Assembly: GCA_021795795.1 (NCBI GenBank)
Contig: JAJYPA010000507.1
Span: 1 to 5,933 of the forward strand
Reading direction: 5' to 3'
Length of the DNA: 5,933 nt
Source: Pseudomonadota bacterium
GTDB lineage: Bacteria; Pseudomonadota; Gammaproteobacteria; Halothiobacillales; Halothiobacillaceae
How positions within the stretch are numbered: position 1 is the first letter of the stretch; each line of letters opens with the position of its first letter. The notes under the pieces were generated by a model. That model made no database searches and had not been told where the DNA came from. It saw nothing but the letters and a program-made list of their open reading frames with translations. The position numbers and the translations under genes are program-made. Below are positions 1-5,645 of this stretch, piece by piece.

Positions 1-386
1 CCGGGGTCCAGTCCTGCATCGGTCATAACCTGAGCGAATGCACTCCAGAGCGATCCAGCGCGGTTTCGGCACAAGGTGCCAGCATCCCAGAGCGCGTCCA
101 CCGTTTCGTCGTCCATGCCGCCCTTATGCACCAGAGCTAACCACAAACAGCGGCTATGCCACTCCTCGCCAGCTTGGTGCTCAATGTCTCCACGCGCCAA
201 ACCCGACACTAGCATGGCGGTGATGAACGGGTTGTAAAAATCCGCTGCGGTATAGGTGCCGGTCGGTGCCGTATCAGCCAGGCGGCTGGCTTCGGTGGTG
301 TCACCCCGACCTAGCGCCGAGAAAATAACGCTGCATCGCTGCATCGGGTTTAGGTTGCTCAGTAGACGATCTGGTATGCCTTTCAT
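1..386 (-). CDS. Conserved-type hypothetical protein, partial (N-terminal 128 residues)
   Basis: The reading frame opens with ATG at 386-384 and stays open for 128 codons to the left edge, so the C-terminus is missing. The start overlaps the stop of the gene upstream by ATGA (383-386), with GAGGTG five bases before the ATG. The product begins MKGIPDRLLSNLNP and contains ALGRGDTTEASRLADTAP, then FYNPFITAMLVSGLARGDIEHQAGEEW, followed by several Trp and Cys residues. It looks soluble and mainly helical, with no signal peptide or clear membrane segment. The 'GRGD..EASRLADTAP' style recalls helical hypothetical proteins often found at the end of replication or regulatory operons in mobile elements, but I cannot name a family. 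Its place as the last visible member of the coupled operon suggests work alongside the DUF3987 ATPase. The continuous frame and the start overlap make me fairly sure it is real; function is unknown. Confidence 0.8.
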   Translation of the reverse strand, partial: MKGIPDRLLSNLNPMQRCSVIFSALGRGDTTEASRLADTAPTGTYTAADFYNPFITAMLVSGLARGDIEHQAGEEWHSRCLWLALVHKGGMDDETVDALWDAGTLCRNRAGSLWSAFAQVMTDAGLDP

Positions 387-682
387 CGCTTCACCTCAGC
401 TTTTAGGACACGCTCCAGGGCAGCGGTGCGCTGCTCCAGGTCGTCTATCCGCATGAGTGTTGCAAGCTGGGTGAGGATATAGGCCAGCTTGGTGGCATCG
501 CCTATCTCCACCTGTCCAGTACGGGCGTCCCGGTATAGCCGGGCCATCTCCATGCGTAACTCGGCGGCAGTGCCCAGCCGGGGGGAGGGGTGCCGGTTTA
601 TTTCTGGCGATTCGATAACTTGCAGCGGCTTGGTTGGCGCGATCTGTTGCACTATTGCCGTCTTGGTTGGCTTCGTGGTCAT
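383..682 (-). CDS. Small hypothetical protein with C-terminal helical/coiled-coil region (99 aa)
   Basis: The start at 682 is chosen over the longer in-frame ATG at 976 because it overlaps the preceding stop by ATGA (679-682), has AGAGGA eight bases upstream, and the extra 98 residues would lie entirely over two better-supported genes. The first 35 residues are polar and Pro/Thr-rich and probably disordered. Residues 38-78 (TAAELRMEMARLYRDARTGQ and the following GDATKLAYILTQLATLM) should form two helices, and residues 79-97 (DDLEQRTAALERVLKAEVK) have a heptad-like pattern. Similar 'LYRDARTG..GDATKLAYIL' helical proteins occur in phage and island operons, but I do not recognise a named family. 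It may be an oligomeric adaptor for a neighbouring replication or regulatory protein; that is a guess. It overlaps its downstream neighbour by ATGA as well. Confidence 0.8.
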   Translation of the reverse strand: MTTKPTKTAIVQQIAPTKPLQVIESPEINRHPSPRLGTAAELRMEMARLYRDARTGQVEIGDATKLAYILTQLATLMRIDDLEQRTAALERVLKAEVKR

Positions 683-864
683 GGCCTGAGTCCTCTTTCT
701 GCCCTGCGGATGGATGTGCGGATATTTGCCAATGCTCTGGCGTCGGACGGTGTAGCGGCCAGGAATACGCGGGCACTGCCCACTTGAGCGACAAGGTGCC
801 CTCCGCGCGTTTTCGTGATACTCACATTCGGGAATTGCTTGCCGAGTTCGCGGATCATCTTCAT
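679..864 (-). CDS. Small HicA-like (dsRBD-fold) protein, 61 aa, without a visible HicB partner
   Basis: The 61-residue product begins MKMIRELGKQFPNVSITKTR and continues GGHLVAQVGSARVFLAATPSD, then a basic helix (ARALANIRTSIRRAERG). Seen: a short helix, a strand, a Gly-Gly-His motif at residues 21-23, a second strand, a TPSD turn (38-41) and an Arg-rich C-terminal helix. Known: HicA mRNA interferases have this small fold with a conserved Gly-(Ser)-His in which the His is catalytic; mobile elements carry many look-alikes with 'GGH' and 'TPSDxR'. No HicB antitoxin is adjacent, since the next gene is a helical protein of another type. I read it as a HicA-related nucleic-acid-binding protein, not a proven toxin. 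Both ends overlap neighbours by ATGA, and AGGA lies eight bases before the start, so it is translated as part of the operon. Confidence 0.75.
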   Translation of the reverse strand: MKMIRELGKQFPNVSITKTRGGHLVAQVGSARVFLAATPSDARALANIRTSIRRAERGLRP

Positions 865-1433
865 GACGCCGATCCTGCATATTCAGGGCAAGAGCGCGAA
901 GCGTTTGGGTAAGCCGCTTTGTAATCGCCACTCCTTCCGGCTGGTGGCAATCCGTTCGCGGTCGCCAGGCAGACACCTATCCCCATCTTCGTGGTGCCCG
1001 GTTGGAATCGGACACATGATCCGCATGTGACATGCTCAGGACGGGGCATAGTTGGCGCTGGCTGCATCGTAGGGCTGGCGGCGGCATCAGTGGTGCTCAG
1101 GGCTGGTGCCGGTGATTCCTGCGGCGGATACATGAGACGGTGGAGAATCGCGCCATGTTCGGAAGGGGTCAGGTCCGGCACCCCCTCGAACCCGGCAATG
1201 TCATCAAAGCCGCGATCCGGGGACATCTCATCCTCTGACTGAATGGCCAAACTCTCCTCGGTGGCATAATCGTCATGTGCTGGTGCAGATAGCAGCGCCA
1301 GCAGTGCGGCTTTGTGCTCACGAATGGCAGGTATCAACCGGGCGGGGATGCCCTTCACCTTTAGCCGTCCATCCTCCAGGCGGATTTCTCCGCCCCCTTC
1401 GACGATTTCCACAATGATCTGCGCGGCCATCAT
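861..1433 (-). CDS. Hypothetical protein with TubC-like N-terminal domain and C-terminal four-cysteine motif (190 aa)
   Basis: Residues 5-48 (IIVEIVEGGGEIRLEDGRLK, then IPARLIPAIREHKAALLALL) follow the 'strand-DGRLxV-helix-HKxxLLxLL' pattern of TubC-like N-terminal docking domains, which often head proteins of unknown function in mobile elements. A long Ala/Pro/Ser/Asp-rich linker (about 50-132) leads to a C-terminal module with C137, C140, C155 and C182 (CGSC, GVC, SCPEY), probably a metal-binding knuckle. The start ATG at 1433 overlaps the DUF3987 stop by ATGA; a second ATG follows at once. GAGGA lies nine bases upstream. The fusion of a docking-type domain to a zinc module suggests an adaptor that links the DUF3987 ATPase or the CHC2 protein to DNA or RNA. 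That is inference; no enzymatic motif is visible. Gene call strong, function unknown. Confidence 0.85.
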   Translation of the reverse strand: MMAAQIIVEIVEGGGEIRLEDGRLKVKGIPARLIPAIREHKAALLALLSAPAHDDYATEESLAIQSEDEMSPDRGFDDIAGFEGVPDLTPSEHGAILHRLMYPPQESPAPALSTTDAAASPTMQPAPTMPRPEHVTCGSCVRFQPGTTKMGIGVCLATANGLPPAGRSGDYKAAYPNASRSCPEYAGSAS

Positions 1434-3076
1434 GGTTGTATTTCCTCAAAGTCGATGCCGTCATCATCGGGAAAAATATTTTCAGATTCCTGAGTTGGGG
1501 AACTGCCAAAACTGACAGAAGGGGGTAACGGGGGGCTTTTGGCAGTTTTGTCAGCCCCTCGACTTACGTTACCGGAATTATTTTTTAGCTTCGGGTTCTT
1601 CTGGTAGATCGTCGTGGATCGTCCTCTGGTGGATTCTTCCTGCCCCTGCACATGGCAGAACTCAACTAGGACGCCCAGGGCTTTCTCGGTGGACTCCCTG
1701 TCCAGCCCAGCCCAGCACTTGCGGTAAATGTCGCGGGCGGTGAAGCTATCGGGAAGATCATCCAGCCGGGCAGACAGGGCCACGGCTGCGGCCAGTGAAG
1801 GATCAAGTGCCTGTGAGTACACACGCCGCGCATGGGTTTCCAGATATTCGGCCCAGGCTATTGCGCGACGCACATGCCCTGCGCCAACAGGGAGCATGGA
1901 TGTTTGCTCGTCAACCAGATGGAAAATCAGCGCAAGGCTGGGTGTCAACGATCTGAACTTTCCCAGGTGCGCCTCAAGGACGGGTGGCATAGCTTCGTTG
2001 CGTAGGCGGTGCTCCAGAGTTTCGCGCCATTCGTCAAAGGTGATCTGTGCGTCGGGTCCAAAGCGCACATAAGGCACTTCGCTTTCCTCATGGTGCAAAC
2101 TCAGGTCCGCCAAGCGCTCGAAGATGCGCCACACTGCCTGTTTAGCCTCAGTGTCAGGCCAGCGGTCCACGTTGCGCCATTCGGTTGATACATCCGGCCA
2201 TACAAGCAACTGGAAGCGCTGTAACAAGCCGTCATCGCCTGCGCCCCCTTGGGTAGCGGCGCTAATATACTGTCGAAGCGGTCCCGGCTGGATGCCCCCC
2301 AAAATAGCCAACGTCACGCTCTCAATATGTACGGTGCCCCGTCCAATCCTGTCATAGGTGAAGGGCTGCGCTCCGGTCCATGCTTCCAGATAAAAACCAC
2401 GATCTCCCTCGTGCCCGTCTCGGTCCAGCGTCCGAAGCCATGCGACAAGCTCATCGCGGAACACCAGAACCCCATCGGGATTTTCCTGCAAAATCTCGCC
2501 CAGCTTTTCAACTGTGGAATCATTCACGACATAACGCTGCAACGTGGGTTCTTTCGGCTCCTCTTCAGTTCGTAGCAATTCCACCAGTTCGGCTTCGGTT
2601 ACTCCCTTTTTAAGACGCGCCTGCGCTCGTTTTTTAGCGTCATCCGCCTTGAGTTTGTGGATCAGCAGCTTTGTTTCATGGCCCAGCTTGGCTTCCGTGT
2701 GCTGCGATCTGGCAAGTGCTTCCAATCGGTGCAGCATCTTGAGCGGCTCCTGCATGGATGGCGTTTTCATAACCGACGGGCGGCCCACTACGCCCCCCCA
2801 AAGGTTTGGGATGCAACACCAGTCATCGTGTGCCTTCGGCCTGATTCCGATACGGGCACCTGCCAGACTGGACAGAGCCACCATAAAGGCTACGGCGGGG
2901 AAGTCTGGCGGGCATTGCAGACGCTCGGCAATATCCATGACGTATGATCTCAGGCCAGCGGGTAGCAGGTCAGCGTGGAAAGGTGCGACTGGTGGCAATC
3001 CAACGGGTAGCGGTTCAGGGGTAGGCCATTCAGCATCTACGGCGGCGGCTTCTGCTTCTGCGTCAAAGTCTCTCAT
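1430..3076 (-). CDS. DUF3987 family (YfjI-like) P-loop ATPase, probable replication helicase (548 aa)
   Basis: This is the largest operon gene. Residues 60-115 carry the DUF3987 signature: PAVAFMVALSSLAGARIGIR, then CCIPNLWGGVVGRPSVMKTP. A P-loop-like G98-R-P-S-V-M-K104-T105 is followed by a charged helix, and a Walker B-like LVFRDEL (204-210, D208/E209). R287 in GLLQRFQLLVWP is a candidate arginine finger. Known: DUF3987 proteins resemble the ATPase half of primase-helicases and often sit beside CHC2 or TOPRIM proteins in islands and prophages. Inferred: it unwinds or loads at the origin of the excised element, partnered by the CHC2 protein encoded immediately upstream (ATGA overlap at 3073-3076). 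Residues 445-492 look like a winged-helix region (FTARDIYRKCWAGLD). The last 55 residues are low-complexity (KNNSGNVSRGADKTAKSPPL) with an acidic tail. The length is usual for the family. Helicase activity itself is not shown by sequence alone. Confidence 0.92.
   Translation of the reverse strand: MRDFDAEAEAAAVDAEWPTPEPLPVGLPPVAPFHADLLPAGLRSYVMDIAERLQCPPDFPAVAFMVALSSLAGARIGIRPKAHDDWCCIPNLWGGVVGRPSVMKTPSMQEPLKMLHRLEALARSQHTEAKLGHETKLLIHKLKADDAKKRAQARLKKGVTEAELVELLRTEEEPKEPTLQRYVVNDSTVEKLGEILQENPDGVLVFRDELVAWLRTLDRDGHEGDRGFYLEAWTGAQPFTYDRIGRGTVHIESVTLAILGGIQPGPLRQYISAATQGGAGDDGLLQRFQLLVWPDVSTEWRNVDRWPDTEAKQAVWRIFERLADLSLHHEESEVPYVRFGPDAQITFDEWRETLEHRLRNEAMPPVLEAHLGKFRSLTPSLALIFHLVDEQTSMLPVGAGHVRRAIAWAEYLETHARRVYSQALDPSLAAAVALSARLDDLPDSFTARDIYRKCWAGLDRESTEKALGVLVEFCHVQGQEESTRGRSTTIYQKNPKLKNNSGNVSRGADKTAKSPPLPPSVSFGSSPTQESENIFPDDDGIDFEEIQP
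1501..1547. repeat. 11-bp perfect inverted repeat inside the 3' end of the DUF3987 gene
   Basis: The arm AACTGCCAAAA (1501-1511) is the exact reverse complement of TTTTGGCAGTT (1537-1547), with a 25-base G/C-rich loop. In the mRNA it could form an 11-bp stem. It falls in the low-complexity C-terminal linker of the ATPase, about 70 bases before the junction with the next gene. It could tune coupling to the downstream genes, or it may only reflect repeated codons in a linker. There is no following T-run, so it is not a standard terminator. Confidence 0.6.
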
Positions 3077-3570
3077 TGCACACCCCCAGCAGCTTGCAGG
3101 GCGTCGGATATGCGCTGTTCAGCCAAGGCGAGGCGATCCAGCGCGTCGGCATCCACGTCCTCGCCCCTGTTGATTGCTGACACGATTAGGCGGGCAACTG
3201 TCGCCTCATGAGAAATACCTTGCAGGGCATCCCGGTAATCGAACGGACGGCGCATGGGGCTGGTGCTGTGGTCGGCAAGGTTGCGCCGGTCGCCGGGGAA
3301 CAGGTCAGCGAGTGAAAGACCAAGGGCTGAAACGATCTCGGCGGCTCCGCACCCCGTCCAGCACTTGAGAAGTACACGGCCATCATCGGCCTCCTTAATG
3401 CTCAGGCTCGGACGCCTGTCATCATGCGCGGGGCATAGTGCCTGCCACTTGCCGGGGCCGGTGGATTTCACGCGATCCAGACGGTGCAGAATCGCATCAA
3501 TCGGGCTATCATGAAGGCGTGCTTTATCGTATGCCGTCCCTGCTCCGGGGCGGCTTTTTTGTGTCTGCAT
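3073..3570 (-). CDS. CHC2 zinc-finger protein, primase-like N-terminal domain without a TOPRIM core (165 aa)
   Basis: Residues 38-92 match the CHC2 zinc finger of DnaG-type primases: GPGKWQALCPAHDDRRPSLS, then DGRVLLKCWTGCGAAEIVSA and LGLSLADLFPG. The zinc ligands are C46, H49, C70 and C74. Known: this finger lets bacterial primases recognise DNA template sites; synthesis needs a TOPRIM domain. Seen: the protein ends at 165 residues and no TOPRIM-like region is present, so on its own it should bind DNA but not make primers. The C-terminal part (about 110-160) is helical. Inferred: it provides template recognition for the neighbouring DUF3987 ATPase, or works with a host or left-lying catalytic subunit. 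GGGGGA lies seven bases before the ATG. The gene begins 15 bases after the AlpA-like gene and ends in an ATGA overlap with the DUF3987 gene, so the three are almost certainly cotranscribed. Confidence 0.9.
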   Translation of the reverse strand: MQTQKSRPGAGTAYDKARLHDSPIDAILHRLDRVKSTGPGKWQALCPAHDDRRPSLSIKEADDGRVLLKCWTGCGAAEIVSALGLSLADLFPGDRRNLADHSTSPMRRPFDYRDALQGISHEATVARLIVSAINRGEDVDADALDRLALAEQRISDALQAAGGVQ

Positions 3571-3585
3571 GGCATCGTCCCCCGA

Positions 3586-3798
3586 TCAAGCGACGTGAGA
3601 CGTGCGGGATTCAATCCAGCGGTCAACATCGCTGCGGCGCCAAGCAATCGCCCGCATACCTAGCTTTACCGGCGGCGGAAAATTGCCGGACCTAACCCAT
3701 GCGTAAATGCTGGTTTTGCTCGCATTGACGCGGGCCTGAACTGCGGGGAGGCGATCCAATACTTCCTGTGTTGCGGGTGCTTCAACTTTCTTTGACAT
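3586..3798 (-). CDS. AlpA family DNA-binding regulator / excisionase-like protein (70 aa)
   Basis: Residues 17-65 form a winged helix-turn-helix of the AlpA/HTH_17 (MerR-related) type: LPAVQARVNASKTSIYAWVR with the recognition helix, then SGNFPPPVKLGMRAIAWRRS and DVDRWIESR. The 'SxxxIYxWV..G.FP.PVKLG.RAIAWR..DVDxWIxSR' pattern is the family's hallmark. Known: AlpA of the CP4-57 element activates its integrase region and promotes excision; relatives act as excisionases or regulators of P4-like islands. Here it is the first gene of the replication operon, with a good ribosome site (GAGGA, six bases before the ATG). Inferred: it could switch on the operon or bind the repeats near att to direct excision. 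No Cro/CI-like repressor is seen in the window. Confidence 0.92.
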   Translation of the reverse strand: MSKKVEAPATQEVLDRLPAVQARVNASKTSIYAWVRSGNFPPPVKLGMRAIAWRRSDVDRWIESRTSHVA

Positions 3799-3838
3799 AT
3801 TAAATCCTCAGAATTGAAAGATTGAACATGCCGTCATT

Positions 3839-3846
3839 GGGGGGGG
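3839..3846 (+). repeat. G8 homopolymer in the leader of the operon
   Basis: Eight consecutive G on the + strand (C8 in the operon transcript) lie about 40 bases upstream of the alpA start. Tracts of this length are prone to slippage. It is not inside a gene I support, so any length change would act on the leader RNA and not on a protein. Confidence 0.7.
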
Positions 3847-3910
3847 TGGTGGTGAAACATCTAGCAACACGCTATTGCAAGGGCGCTTGACGTGCTGTAA
3901 GGTTTTATTA

Positions 3911-3932
3911 GGTGCAAAGGCAGCTTTGCACC
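3911..3932. repeat. 9-bp perfect hairpin (GGTGCAAAG / CTTTGCACC)
   Basis: The arms 3911-3919 and 3924-3932 are exact reverse complements around the 4-base loop GCAG. It is the strongest uninterrupted short hairpin in the leader. Neither strand has a T-run directly after it, so it is not a simple intrinsic terminator; it may be a structural element of the leader RNA or an operator. Confidence 0.7.
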
Positions 3933-3952
3933 CATCTCCGGTCAAGAGATTG

Positions 3953-3981
3953 AAAAAACAGTGATCCCGTCCCCTAGACGG
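3953..3981 (-). terminator. Terminator-like hairpin plus T6 in the leader
   Basis: On the minus strand a 5-bp GC-rich stem (3981-3977 with 3971-3967) with a 5-base loop is followed by eight bases and then TTTTTT (3958-3953). The gap between stem and T-run is longer than in a classical intrinsic terminator, so this is a weak or conditional site. It would stop transcription coming from the integrase side before the alpA operon. Confidence 0.3.
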
Positions 3982-4201
3982 CGCTGGTGGTCCGGCCTCG
4001 AAGTGTTGGAAGCACTCCGGGGCCATTCTTTATACTGCGTTCGACTTCATAAAGAGCAAAACCCAATATAGGGCGTTTTTGGGCCGTGTCAAACAACATC
4101 ATATTGTGTTGGCGGCCTTTGAACGTTGCCGCACTTCCTACTATAACCCATTGTCCTAAAAATGCTAGAACATCGGCATTAACTAACTTTACAATCGGCA
4201 T
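3974..4201 (-). CDS. Small hypothetical protein, uncertain (75 aa)
   Basis: An open frame encodes MPIVKLVNADVLAFLGQWVI, then VGSAATFKGRQHNMMLFDTA and a tail ending in RGRTTSAV. Residues 1-58 have a plausible protein composition (alternating hydrophobic residues, FxGRQHNxxLFD, GFALYEVERS). The last 15 residues are encoded by the 3994-4024 hairpin and look less protein-like. No good Shine-Dalgarno sequence precedes the ATG (GCCCACAACAAA), which argues against efficient translation from this start. I recognise no family. It lies between the candidate origin and the structured leader, with the same orientation as all other genes, so it could be a small regulator or an early gene. It could also be a chance frame in a control region. 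Confidence 0.4.
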   Translation of the reverse strand: MPIVKLVNADVLAFLGQWVIVGSAATFKGRQHNMMLFDTAQKRPILGFALYEVERSIKNGPGVLPTLRGRTTSAV

Positions 4202-4204
4202 TTT

Positions 4205-4281
4205 GTTGTGGGCATATTAATCAATGCCATGTTTTAATTATTGTTATCTGCCCGGATGGGTGCCCGGAAAGCTGTGGATAA
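4205..4281. other. Candidate replication origin: DnaA box, AT-rich segment, short direct repeats
   Basis: A perfect 9-bp DnaA box (TTATCCACA on the minus strand, 4273-4281) lies beside two direct copies of TGCCCGGA (4249-4256 and 4261-4268, 12-base period) and an AT-rich stretch (about 4214-4248, including GTTTTAATTATTGTTATC). A small inverted repeat GGCAT/ATGCC (4211-4215, 4224-4228) is also present. Known: replication origins combine DnaA boxes, an AT-rich unwinding region and iterons. Inferred: with a CHC2/DUF3987 module next door, this could be where the excised circle replicates. Only one DnaA box was found, so this remains tentative. Confidence 0.35.
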
Positions 4282-4303
4282 CCTGCGCTGGGGAATATGC
4301 TCA

Positions 4304-5632
4304 TTAACCAGTAATCGGCACAACATTGTCACCCGTAGCGATTGCGCGTAATCCCACCAGGTGCCGTCCCCACTTCGCCCAGGCATCGGACATCTCGGCA
4401 CTGTAGTCATACCGCTGGTAAATCTGGGTGACACCTTTCGACTCCTTGTGATTCAGAACCGCGTCAATGACAGCAGGCATAACGCCAAGTTTCTGCATAC
4501 CCGTTGCACAACTGCGTCGTAAGTCGTGAGGGGTCCAGTGCCCGCCCTCCAGAACCAGCGATGACGTAGAGGCGGTGCGGCCTTGACGCTGCGGGCCTTG
4601 GGTCTGGCGATCATAAACAGCGGCACCTATGCCCTTCTCAGCGATCCGGCTTCCGATCTTCATTGGTGACGCCATGATCCAGCGACTCTCCCGCGTAGCC
4701 TGTAGCGACGTGAACAGCCCCAGCGCAAACGGTGACAGAGTGATCGTGTGCTCTATTCCGTTCTTGGCGTTTCCAGCAGGGATAACCCATGTCTTTTTCG
4801 CCATGCTCACATGCGCCCATTCAGCTTTTACGATCTCACCGATCCGGCAGCCGGTCGCCAGGCTTATCAGTAGCGCCGTTTGCGCCATTGGAGATAGCCC
4901 GCATTCCGGCAGCTTGCGGAACAGGTCCACGATCTCGGCATCGGCCAGGACTCGATTCCGTCCGGGTTCTTTCCCACCCACATCAGCAGCTTTTACCGGG
5001 GCCAATGGATCAACGCTGACAATCTCCCGAAGCTGTGCCCACCCATAGAAAGTCTTGAGTGTGGTTAGCACTCGATTAGCCATGACGGGAGCGCGTGCAG
5101 ATACCGCGTCCAGGCACGCCAGCAAGTCGGCGCGGGTGACTGCGCCCATTTCCAACTGACCGACCACTGGCAGCACGTCTTTCCCAACTGCCCGTAGCAT
5201 CTCCGCGCCATCCTTGCGCTGTGACAGCTTGGCGCTATGCCATTCCATAAATACATCGGCAAACGTCTTGCGTGCGGCACGCTCCATCTTGGCGATGCGT
5301 TCAGACTCGGCAGCAGCGGCTTTTTGTTGATCCAGATACAGGCGCACATCGGGCGTTGTGTCCCTGTGGACGGCGAGATATTTACCTGCGCGTTTACGCG
5401 CTTCATCAATGGTGAAATACCCCTCGGCCCTGCCCTCGCTGTAACGGCCAATGGATAGCCGGTCCCGTTGGCCCTGCCCATCCCGGTATTCGTAAAAAAA
5501 GGTGACGCCGGTCGTGGTAACGCGGGCCAATAAACCGCCGTGCCCTGTAGCGCCATCGCTTACCCACGCCACTTTCCCAGGTTGGACAGACTTTTGTTTT
5601 TTGCGTAGTGCTGGGTTCGTGATTCCGGCCAT
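4304..5632 (-). CDS. int: P4-type tyrosine integrase (442 aa)
   Basis: Catalyses site-specific recombination between the element's att site and the 3' end of tRNA-Pro. Domains: a DUF4102-like arm-binding N-terminal domain (about 5-95, with LLARVTTTGVTFFYEYR, LSIGRYSEG and TIDEARKRAGKYLA), a SAM-like core-binding domain (about 122-215, FADVFMEWHSAK through VLTTLKTFYGWA), and the catalytic domain (about 225-425). Visible active-site residues: R263 in LATGCRIGEIVKAEW, K290 in NAKNG, H369 and R372 in TPHDLRRS, H395 in LNHKE, and nucleophile Y405 in QIYQRYDY. The set is complete and the length is usual, so the enzyme should be active. GGGGGGT lies four bases before the ATG at 5632. It is transcribed away from att, with repeats and a candidate promoter upstream. 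It ends with TAA at 4304, and no strong terminator follows. Confidence 0.96.
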   Translation of the reverse strand: MAGITNPALRKKQKSVQPGKVAWVSDGATGHGGLLARVTTTGVTFFYEYRDGQGQRDRLSIGRYSEGRAEGYFTIDEARKRAGKYLAVHRDTTPDVRLYLDQQKAAAAESERIAKMERAARKTFADVFMEWHSAKLSQRKDGAEMLRAVGKDVLPVVGQLEMGAVTRADLLACLDAVSARAPVMANRVLTTLKTFYGWAQLREIVSVDPLAPVKAADVGGKEPGRNRVLADAEIVDLFRKLPECGLSPMAQTALLISLATGCRIGEIVKAEWAHVSMAKKTWVIPAGNAKNGIEHTITLSPFALGLFTSLQATRESRWIMASPMKIGSRIAEKGIGAAVYDRQTQGPQRQGRTASTSSLVLEGGHWTPHDLRRSCATGMQKLGVMPAVIDAVLNHKESKGVTQIYQRYDYSAEMSDAWAKWGRHLVGLRAIATGDNVVPITG

Positions 5633-5645
5633 TTTTACCCCCCAT

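Larger units (their letters stand above)
3850..4024 (-). ncRNA. Structured, terminator-containing leader upstream of the alpA/replication operon (candidate regulatory RNA)
   Basis: Read leftwards, this stretch holds a series of stem-loops: (a) 3994-4024, GGCC/GGCC plus a 7-bp stem (one G-U) around a 7-base loop; (b) 3967-3981, 5-bp stem CCGTC/GACGG, followed eight bases later by six T (3958-3953); (c) 3942-3953, TCAA/TTGA; (d) 3911-3932, 9-bp perfect stem GGTGCAAAG/CTTTGCACC with a 4-base loop. The density of hairpins and the lack of a convincing ORF suggest an attenuated leader or small RNA. Known: in phage P4 the immunity RNA (CI) and terminators in the leader control the replication gene. 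Inferred: a similar control could operate here. End points are approximate; no promoter could be set with confidence. Confidence 0.4.

Noticed and set aside
679..864. A standard HicAB toxin-antitoxin pair
   Set aside because: No HicB-like protein is encoded on either side, so only a HicA-like fold is claimed.
383..976. A 197-aa version of the small helical protein starting at 976
   Set aside because: The extra 98 residues cover two well-supported overlapping genes in another frame and look like shadow sequence (Arg/Cys/His-rich); the start at 682 has a ribosome site and an ATGA overlap.
2544..3173. A 209-aa + strand frame opposite the DUF3987 gene
   Set aside because: Low-complexity Ser/Arg/Ala composition, no ribosome site or family likeness, and fully antisense to a well-recognised gene.
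3808..4026. A 72-aa frame beginning MAPECFQHFEAG on the minus strand
   Set aside because: It has a Pro run from the G8 tract and a composition dictated by hairpins, and its start lies within the competing 75-aa frame. I prefer a structured leader, although a short leader peptide cannot be excluded.
4629..5048. A 139-aa + strand frame opposite the integrase
   Set aside because: It is antisense to the catalytic domain, whose conserved residues explain the sequence; no independent coding evidence.
5406..5645. A 79-aa frame starting just upstream of the integrase
   Set aside because: It overlaps the integrase N-terminal domain in another frame and lacks family likeness; the ribosome site fits the integrase ATG at 5632.
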